Assembly: GCF_027111255.2 (NCBI RefSeq)
Contig: NZ_CP114285.2
Span: forward strand, 1,302,001-1,366,000
Direction: 5' to 3'
DNA length: 64,000 nt
From: Flavobacterium flavigenum
Lineage (GTDB): Bacteria; Bacteroidota; Bacteroidia; Flavobacteriales; Flavobacteriaceae
In this document: positions 56,845-62,694 of the stretch, one piece after another
Position numbering within the stretch: the first letter of the stretch is position 1
Layout: the number at the start of each line of letters is the position of its first letter
Position numbers and translations under genes: made by a program
The notes under the pieces: model-generated
Databases searched by the model: none
What the model saw: only the letters and a program-made list of their open reading frames with translations
Told to the model about the DNA's origin: nothing

Positions 56845-56880
56845 CAGTCTATAAAACTAAAAACGTTAAAATACAGTACC

Positions 56881-57480
56881 ATGGATATTTTGGAATTAAT
56901 GAAAAAAAGATACTCTGCGAAAAAATACAATGCTGACAAAGCTATTCCGCAGGAAAAAATCGAAGCTTTGAAAGAGGTTTTATACCTGAGCCCTTCTTCT
57001 ATAAATATTCAGCCATGGAAATTTACATTTGTCCAAAATACGGGAGTTAAAGCACAATTAGCTGCAGTTTCGATGCACAATCAGGAAAAAGTAAATCAGG
57101 CACAGCTGATAGTTGTATTTAGTGTTGCCGATGATCTGGATGCTTTTCAGCAAATAGTAGATACCCAAATGCCCGAAGCCCGCAGAAACTGGTACAATCA
57201 GATTAAAGCCAGTAAGCCTGAAGCTGAATTAAAAACTTGGCTTTCTCAGCAGGTATATATTGCTCTGGGAGTTGGTCTCACTGCCAGTATTGCGTTAGGT
57301 CTGGATTCTACAGCGATGGAAGGGATCGAATCTGATAAATACAAAGAAATCCTAAATATGCCGGCATTTAAACCATTATTTGCCATGGCAGTTGGTTATG
57401 GTGCCGAAGATGATTTTAACCGAATTGAGGCTACACCAAAATCGAGAAGATTACTGGACAGTGTCATTGAGAGCATCTAA
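56881..57480 (+). CDS. NAD(P)H-dependent nitroreductase family protein
   Basis: The protein of about 199 residues has the nitroreductase fold: N-terminal RYSAKKYNADKAIP, the FMN-contacting YLSPSSINIQPWKF, and GLDSTAMEGIESDKY and MAVGYGAEDDFNR near the C-terminus. It reduces nitro compounds or quinones with NAD(P)H. I take the ATG at 56,881. The AraC regulator gene starts 15 bp downstream and is probably co-transcribed. Confidence 0.92.
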   Translation: MDILELMKKRYSAKKYNADKAIPQEKIEALKEVLYLSPSSINIQPWKFTFVQNTGVKAQLAAVSMHNQEKVNQAQLIVVFSVADDLDAFQQIVDTQMPEARRNWYNQIKASKPEAELKTWLSQQVYIALGVGLTASIALGLDSTAMEGIESDKYKEILNMPAFKPLFAMAVGYGAEDDFNRIEATPKSRRLLDSVIESI

Positions 57481-57495
57481 ACTTTATATAAAAAC

Positions 57496-58374
57496 ATGAC
57501 CACCGACATCATTGAATTAAACAATTTTATCGTCCTGATCGAACATTCTAATGCAGAGAAAACCTTTGTTCAGAAGTGTGAAATCGACGGAGATGCGGTG
57601 GGTTTTGCTTTTTATGGTTCCGGAAATGTTGAGTTAGAAATCAAACACAACAATCAGACAAAATATTTGACGAATACTACCGGACTGGCGATTTCGTTTT
57701 TTGGCAATCAAAAAGTAGAATTTGCCCATAAAATCGCTCCTGACAAACCATTGCAGTCCATTAGTATTTTTACGAAACTTAAAAACCTGCATACGCTCTC
57801 TCAGGTCGAAAAAGAAATTTTCGAAAAACAGCTGCCTGAGTTATTAAATCCGAAGGAACATTTTGTAAAAGGCCCTACCTTTTTTATGACGCTTGACATG
57901 CAGCTTGCTGTTCAGAAGATTTTCAATACCCCCTACTCCGGCAATACAAGGCTGTTATTCTTAAAAAGTCAGGTCAACGAATTACTGTCACATTATTTTG
58001 CCCTTTTGTCTGATGATAAAAAAGTAGAACTGACCGATAAGGACAAAGAGAAACTTTTTCAGGCAAAAGAAATCGTGAGCACACAATATTCAAAACCTCC
58101 CACTATTTCAGAATTGTCAAGACTTATCGGACTCAACAGTACCAAATTAAAAAAGAATTTCAAAGAGCTATTTGGTATTCCTATTTACAAATACATTCAC
58201 GAAGAACGGTTGAACAAAGCGTATGAACTGCTTTCCCAAACCGAGAAAACTGTTCAGGAAGCCGCCTGGGAAGTTGGATACGAAAGCCTGAGTTCGTTTT
58301 CGAATGCTTTTCAGAAAAAGTTTAGTTCAAGACCTAACGAAGTAAAAAAACAATTCTTTTCAAACAAATCTTAA
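57496..58374 (+). CDS. AraC family transcriptional regulator
   Basis: The 292-residue protein has an N-terminal cupin-like sensor region and a C-terminal double helix-turn-helix (about 190-290), with ISELSRLIGLNSTKLKKNFK and VQEAAWEVGYESLSSFSNAF. It lies directly after the nitroreductase and before an NmrA-family gene, so it may regulate both. The likely inducer is a redox-active or aromatic compound, by context only. Confidence 0.9.
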   Translation: MTTDIIELNNFIVLIEHSNAEKTFVQKCEIDGDAVGFAFYGSGNVELEIKHNNQTKYLTNTTGLAISFFGNQKVEFAHKIAPDKPLQSISIFTKLKNLHTLSQVEKEIFEKQLPELLNPKEHFVKGPTFFMTLDMQLAVQKIFNTPYSGNTRLLFLKSQVNELLSHYFALLSDDKKVELTDKDKEKLFQAKEIVSTQYSKPPTISELSRLIGLNSTKLKKNFKELFGIPIYKYIHEERLNKAYELLSQTEKTVQEAAWEVGYESLSSFSNAFQKKFSSRPNEVKKQFFSNKS

Positions 58375-58445
58375 TTCTTTTCCGACAAATGATTTGGTTA
58401 TGATCCCTGCAACTTTGCAGTATCATTAATCTTAAATCATATAAA

Positions 58446-59294
58446 ATGGAAAATCAGAAAATTTTAGTTCTTGGCGGAAACGGAAAAACAGGCCGCAGAG
58501 TGACAAAACTGTTAAAAGAAATAAGCAAAACCGAAGTTTACATCGGATCCAGAAATGGCATCCCTCCTTTTCACTGGGAAAATCCCGAAACCTGGCCTGA
58601 GGTAATGGAAGGGATCGATACCGTTTACATCACTTTCCAACCCGATTTAGCTATTCCGTCAGCTCCGGAAACGATTCAGAAATTCACAACTTTGGCCACT
58701 CAAAACGGTGTACAGAAAATAGTACTTCTTTCCGGAAGAGGCGAAAAAGAAGCGCAGGTTTGCGAAGAAATTGTAAAATCTACAGCAAAAAACTGGACAA
58801 TTGTAAGAGCCAGCTGGTTCAGTCAGAATTTTAGCGAGAGCATCTTTTTAGAGCCTGTTCTGGCAGGTTATGTAGCCATTGCAAGAGCTGAAACGCCGGA
58901 ACCTTTTACCGATGCTGATGATATTGCGGCCGTAGTAACCGAAGCGCTTTTAAACGAAAAACACAATGGCAAAACATACGAACTTACTGGTCCGAGGCTG
59001 CTCAGCTTTGAACAGGCGGTTGCAGAAATAGCCCGGGTTACTGGCAGGGAAATTCAGTTTCATCCGCTTTCTGTAGACGAATACATCAGTATGCTGCGCG
59101 AATATCAGGTTCCGGAAGACGAACTATGGCTGGTAAACTATCTTTTCACTGAAGTTCTGGATGGCCGAAATTCCAGCATCACCAGCGATATTGAAAAAGT
59201 CTTAGGCCGAAAAGCCAAAGATTTTACTGATTACGTAAAAGAAACAGCCCAAACAGGAATCTGGAATTCTCCTGCATCAACTCAAACACCATGA
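58446..59294 (+). CDS. NmrA-like NAD(P)-binding oxidoreductase
   Basis: The 282-residue protein has a Rossmann loop GGNGKTGRRV at residues 10-19 and the NmrA-like pattern FTTLATQNGVQKIVLLSGRG. This group includes atypical short-chain reductases and redox sensors without the YxxxK catalytic pair, which is not obvious here. It lies 71 bp after the AraC gene and is followed by a terminator and repeat F6. Confidence 0.87.
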   Translation: MENQKILVLGGNGKTGRRVTKLLKEISKTEVYIGSRNGIPPFHWENPETWPEVMEGIDTVYITFQPDLAIPSAPETIQKFTTLATQNGVQKIVLLSGRGEKEAQVCEEIVKSTAKNWTIVRASWFSQNFSESIFLEPVLAGYVAIARAETPEPFTDADDIAAVVTEALLNEKHNGKTYELTGPRLLSFEQAVAEIARVTGREIQFHPLSVDEYISMLREYQVPEDELWLVNYLFTEVLDGRNSSITSDIEKVLGRKAKDFTDYVKETAQTGIWNSPASTQTP

Positions 59295-59356
59295 ATTATC
59301 CAAGAGCTATCTAAACTGAAATACTAACGTAAGCCAAAACTAAAAAACGTTATTTT

Positions 59357-59391
59357 AAAATCCGATTTGTGATAAGCAGATCGGATTTTTT
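59357..59391 (+). terminator. Terminator hairpin at the head of repeat copy F6
   Basis: ATCCGAT / ATCGGAT pair around a TTGTGATAAGCAG loop, followed by six T. It ends the NmrA transcript. Confidence 0.8.
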
Positions 59392-59500
59392 ATGGCATGC
59401 CCCGCAGAAAAAGCGGGTCGGGCTATTCGCTAAATTTTTTGTTCCGTTACTCTTCACAAAAAGATACCGATGCTATCCCTCATGCGGTATTGGGTTTCAT
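59392..59500 (+). repeat. Dispersed repeat F6
   Basis: It is nearly identical to F4 over its first 70 bases (ATGGCATGCCCCGCAGAAAA onward) and keeps GATACCGATGCTATCCCTCA. It lies directly upstream of the tyrosine recombinase. The following 59,500-59,601 is AT-rich and must hold the recombinase promoter, which is not clear. Confidence 0.8.
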
Positions 59501-59601
59501 GATGAACTGTGGTTTAATTATTAAATTTTTGCGAAAAACTAAAATCCATTACCTTATTTCAAAAATAAAGAATTTTCTTATATTTACAAAAAAACTTATT
59601 T

Positions 59602-60639
59602 ATGATTTGGAAAGCTGGTATAATAAAGCATAAAAAGGAAAGCAGAATAAGTGTGTCTTTTGAAAAAAAAACCGAATTGATAAACCGGGTCAAACAAATT
59701 GAAGACGCAAGGTGGAGCCAAACATTAAAAATCTGGCATATTCCAGATACTATCGAAAACAGAATTCGATTTAAAATCGAATTGATTCCCACTCTTTCAT
59801 CAGAAGCAATTACACAAATTCAGAAATTTGCTGATTGGCTGAATTCAAAACGGTATAGTCCCAATACGATCAAAACTTATACAGAAGCATTAAAATCGTT
59901 TTTACTTTTTTTTAAAGAAAAGCCAGTAGCCGAAATTACCAATGAGGATGTTATTTGCTATAATAATCAATACATTCTTCAGAACAATTTGTCTTCTTCT
60001 TATCAAAACCAAATTGTAAATGCGATCAAATTATATTTTGCAACCGTATTAGACACCAAAATCGAAATAGATAAAATTCATCGCCCAAGACGGGAGAAAG
60101 TCTTACCGAATGTCCTGAGTAAAGAAGAAGTAAAACAAATTTTAAACGCCCATACCAATCTGAAACACAAAACAATGCTGAGTTTAATTTATAGTTGTGG
60201 TTTGCGAAGGAGCGAACTTATAAATTTAAAACCTACAGATATTGACTCAAAAAGAGGTATTGTCATTATTCGTCAAGGCAAAGGTAAAAAAGACAGAATT
60301 GTTCCTTTATCACAAAAAATATTACAAATGCTACGGGAATATTATTTAGGCTATAAACCTAAACTTTGGTTGTTTGAAGGGCAAAATGCAGGTGAAAAGT
60401 ATTCTGAATATAGTTTACAAAGTGTATTGAAACAAGCTCTTAAAAAAGTTGGAAACAAAAAACCTGTAACTCTTCACTGGCTTCGTCATAGCTATGCCAC
60501 ACATTTGCTTGAAAGCGGTACTGATTTAAGATTTATACAAGAATTATTAGGTCATAACAGCAGTAAAACAACTGAAGTATACACCCATGTAAGCACAAAA
60601 AGCTTACAGCAAATTAAAAGTCCCTTTGATGATTTGTAA
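59602..60639 (+). CDS. Tyrosine recombinase of the integron-like element
   Basis: The 345-residue recombinase has an N-terminal arm of about 60 residues, a SAM-like core-binding domain (about 68-150) and a catalytic domain. All active-site residues are present: R202 (CGLRRSEL), K227 (QGKGKKDR), H292 and R295 (HWLRHSYA), H318 (LLGHN) and nucleophile Y327 (VYTHVS). The C-terminus IKSPFDDL resembles IntI ends (RSPLDAL). The long IntI-specific insertion before the HxxR motif is missing, so it is closer to XerC/D-like enzymes. It lies immediately before a putative attI and four cassettes in the same orientation, the likely job being cassette insertion and excision. Confidence 0.88.
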   Translation: MIWKAGIIKHKKESRISVSFEKKTELINRVKQIEDARWSQTLKIWHIPDTIENRIRFKIELIPTLSSEAITQIQKFADWLNSKRYSPNTIKTYTEALKSFLLFFKEKPVAEITNEDVICYNNQYILQNNLSSSYQNQIVNAIKLYFATVLDTKIEIDKIHRPRREKVLPNVLSKEEVKQILNAHTNLKHKTMLSLIYSCGLRRSELINLKPTDIDSKRGIVIIRQGKGKKDRIVPLSQKILQMLREYYLGYKPKLWLFEGQNAGEKYSEYSLQSVLKQALKKVGNKKPVTLHWLRHSYATHLLESGTDLRFIQELLGHNSSKTTEVYTHVSTKSLQQIKSPFDDL

Positions 60640-60658
60640 ACATTTATTTATATATTCG
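60625..60658 (+). promoter_or_regulatory. Putative cassette-array promoter (Pc-like)
   Basis: TTTG (60,625-60,628), 22 nt, TATATTCG (60,651-60,658; one change from TAnnTTTG). It overlaps the 3' end of the recombinase gene and reads into the cassettes. The cassettes have no terminators of their own that I can see. Confidence 0.45.
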
Positions 60659-60679
60659 TATCCACAATAATATAATATT

Positions 60680-60748
60680 ATCACACATATCTGACCAAAT
60701 AAGGGGGCTATGTGTGATTTCATCACACATATAAATAAGTTGGGAGTA
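60680..60748 (+). other. Putative attI-like recombination site
   Basis: Two direct copies of ATCACACATAT (60,680-60,690 and 60,722-60,732) and one inverted (TATGTGTGAT at 60,709-60,718) precede the first cassette start GTTGGGAGTA (60,739-60,748). The last two form an 8-bp hairpin with a 3-nt loop. Direct repeats next to a simple GTT site resemble integrase-binding sites of attI. The exchange point would be between G60739 and T60740. Confidence 0.55.
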
Positions 60749-60795
60749 ATTGGCAGTAGACTACGGAGTTTCTTGCACAATAAATTTTCGGGATA

Positions 60796-60966
60796 TTTTT
60801 TTGGGATGTTTAAAGGATAAAGCATTTAGGCTTCAAGTCTTTCGATTGGGAATCGTAGAAAGTTCACTTTCAATACGTTTGACAACGTAAAAGACTTGGC
60901 GAAGTTATCGAAAATAAATGACAAAGTCAAGAACTTACTTTCGAAAACTTAAACATCCCAAAAAAA
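60796..60966 (+). ncRNA. Candidate structured RNA or hairpin element in cassette 1
   Basis: An 18-bp perfect inverted repeat (TTTTTTTGGGATGTTTAA at 60,796-60,813; complement at 60,949-60,966) encloses a nested structure. CAAGTCTTT at 60,834-60,842 pairs with AAAGACTTG and closes a junction (60,831-60,904) with three hairpins in a row: CGATT-GGG-AATCG, GAAAG-TTCA-CTTTC and ACGTT-TGAC-AACGT. No protein frame exists in this cassette. A further hairpin TAGCA-GGCT-TGCTA lies at about 61,001. Whether it is transcribed is unknown. Confidence 0.5.
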
Positions 60967-61126
60967 CAGCGCCCAAAAACCCCTATTATTGACTTCGCCT
61001 AGCAGGCTTGCTAAGCGCAATAAATAATTGGTTTCATTGATTTGGATTGTGTAGAAAGAAAAAGACAGGAGTAGTCTATCCAACTCCGTTACTGATTAAA
61101 ATATGGATTGTGTATAAGTCAGTAAC

Positions 61127-61267
61127 TACTCCCAACAGCGGCTATGAGAAATGCCTTCCGCTTTTTTTGGATAAAATAGTACAAATTGAAAAATTTGGCT
61201 ATTTTAGCTATTATTAGTGAAGCGGCAAAGAGAAGGCACTTCGCATAGCCGCGAAACGTTACCAGTA
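61127..61267 (+). other. attC-like site 1 (between cassettes 1 and 2)
   Basis: TACTCCCAAC (61,127-61,136), A, then GCGGCTATG... pairing over about 21 bp with ...CATAGCCGC (ending 61,252) with two mismatches, spacer GAAAC, then GTTACCAGTA (61,258-61,267). The left motif is the exact complement of the cassette 1 start at 60,739. The loop differs from sites 2, 3 and A. Confidence 0.78.
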
Positions 61268-61286
61268 ACCATAGAAAACCAACAGA

Positions 61287-61727
61287 ATGAGTGAAATTGA
61301 CAAAATTCTAAAAAAATATAACTGGCCAACAAAGGAATCAGAAGACGATTTAGATTTTAGTGAGATTGAGAATCGAATTGGGTTTACGTTGCCTGAAGAC
61401 TATAAAGAATTTCTCCGAAAGTATTCCTTTTACGAAACTCATATAGGAGAAGAATCATTCAAACTTTGGGACTTTGAAAAATTGTTGGAATGGAATGAAG
61501 GTTATGAAATAATTGAGAGCCTTAAAATGACTATTGGAATTGGAGACAACGGAGGTGGCGAATTTATCGGAATTGAAAAAATGGTTGACGGCAAAATCAG
61601 AACAGTTCTGACACCATTTATTGACCTTGACAAAGAATATCACATTGAGATTGGTATTTCATTCACAGACTTTCTAAAGAGAATGGACAACGGAGAAAAA
61701 TGGTTCAAAGAAAATGAAACGAAATAA
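61287..61727 (+). CDS. SMI1/KNR4 family (SUKH) protein
   Basis: The 146-residue protein fits the SMI1/KNR4 fold: IENRIGFTLPEDYKEFLRKY at about 26-45, the core strands IGIGDNGGGEFIGIE, and the final helix ISFTDFLKRM. In bacteria these are mostly immunity proteins against secreted or contact-dependent toxins. It is the only gene of cassette 2, starting 29 bp after the cassette boundary; no toxin is adjacent, as is common for orphan immunity genes carried in cassettes. Confidence 0.88.
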   Translation: MSEIDKILKKYNWPTKESEDDLDFSEIENRIGFTLPEDYKEFLRKYSFYETHIGEESFKLWDFEKLLEWNEGYEIIESLKMTIGIGDNGGGEFIGIEKMVDGKIRTVLTPFIDLDKEYHIEIGISFTDFLKRMDNGEKWFKENETK

Positions 61728-61734
61728 AAATGGC

Positions 61735-61873
61735 TACTGGTAACAGCTACTACAACGGATTTGGGCAATAGGTTTAGTGGAAAGTTGGTTTTGTACTTGG
61801 AATGATTGGGCAAATCCGAAGAATGGGCTTAATTTAATCCCAAACCCGCTGTAGTAGCGACACGTTAGCGGAT
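61735..61873 (+). other. attC-like site 2 (between cassettes 2 and 3)
   Basis: TACTGGTAAC (61,735-61,744), A, a 20-nt arm GCTACTACAACGGATTTGGG (61,746-61,765) pairing with 61,839-61,858 at 18 of 20 positions (the other two G-T compatible), spacer GACAC, then GTTAGCGGAT (61,864-61,873). The left motif is the exact complement of the cassette 2 start. Confidence 0.85.
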
Positions 61874-61904
61874 AGTTTGAGACAAAATTGCAAATAAGAC
61901 AAAC

Positions 61905-62522
61905 ATGAAAATAAAATTCACTTTTTTAATTCTAATTATACTTCAACTTTCGTGTAAAAACAATACCGATAAACAAGAAGATACTTGGAATAATAGAATT
62001 CAGGAATTTGAATCTCAAAAGGAAAAGACTAAAAAATTTGATTTTGAAGAATTCGAAATATTAAAAGGACAAGTTGGTGATATAAAAATTGGAATGAATA
62101 TTAAAGATGCAGAAGAAAAACTAAATGAATTAACCAAAAAGGAAGCCGAAGCATATGATTTTGGTTTTGATGGTGGAGGAAAAGCATACATTTATTCATT
62201 GGAAAACGAACCTATTTTAGCACTAATTCCTAAAAGGGATTCTGAAGAAATATTAGTCATTATTGCTCTGAGTAAAAATCTAAAAACAAATAATGACCTA
62301 AATCCGAAATCTAAAGTGACAGAAATACAAGCGAAATATCCAAATATTGAAATAAATCAAGATTTAATGATGGGTTGGGAATTTATGTCCGATAAGAAAA
62401 ATAATTGGGACTTTGTATTTATGACAGAAGAAAATAGCAGAATTGGAGAATATAAAGAAATTGAAGTTCCAACAAAGCCTAAAAGAACTGAAACGAAAAT
62501 GGACTGGATCACAGTTAAATAA
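61905..62522 (+). CDS. Hypothetical lipoprotein (cassette 3)
   Basis: The 205-residue protein has a lipobox ending QLSCKNN (Cys at about 17), an acidic coiled region, and a beta-rich body with GDIKIGMNIKDAEEKL, a pattern seen in small periplasmic or surface lipoproteins of Bacteroidota. It is the single gene of cassette 3, beginning 41 bp after GTTAGCGGAT. Function unknown. Confidence 0.72.
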   Translation: MKIKFTFLILIILQLSCKNNTDKQEDTWNNRIQEFESQKEKTKKFDFEEFEILKGQVGDIKIGMNIKDAEEKLNELTKKEAEAYDFGFDGGGKAYIYSLENEPILALIPKRDSEEILVIIALSKNLKTNNDLNPKSKVTEIQAKYPNIEINQDLMMGWEFMSDKKNNWDFVFMTEENSRIGEYKEIEVPTKPKRTETKMDWITVK

Positions 62523-62528
62523 AAAACC

Positions 62529-62667
62529 ATCCGCTAACACTTGCTACAAGAGATTTGGGCATTTGGCTTAATTTAAAAATGGTCTTGTACTTGGGAAGTT
62601 TAGGCAAATCCGAAAATAGAGCTTAATTTAACCCCAAACCTCTTGTAGCAAGGGAACGTTAGCTGCA
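62529..62667 (+). other. attC-like site 3 (between cassettes 3 and 4)
   Basis: ATCCGCTAAC (62,529-62,538), A, a 20-nt arm CTTGCTACAAGAGATTTGGG (62,540-62,559) pairing with 62,633-62,652 with one mismatch, spacer GGAAC, then GTTAGCTGCA (62,658-62,667). The left motif is the exact complement of the cassette 3 start. Its loop shares TTTGGCTTAATTTAAAAA with site A and GGCAAATCCGAA with site 2. Confidence 0.87.
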
Positions 62668-62694
62668 AGATTACCTCCCAATAAACCAAATCAA

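Noticed and set aside
56842..56880. Upstream in-frame start for the nitroreductase (13 extra residues)
   Set aside because: It overlaps the predicted -7 element, and family proteins start at MDILELMKKRYS-like sequence.
59397..59633. Open frame of 78 codons starting MPRRKSGSGYS
   Set aside because: It lies almost wholly in repeat F6; similar frames arise from each repeat copy and the composition is not protein-like.
60709..60732. Hairpin after the recombinase gene as an intrinsic terminator
   Set aside because: The stem is good but no T tract follows, and the direct repeats plus the cassette start fit a recombination site better.
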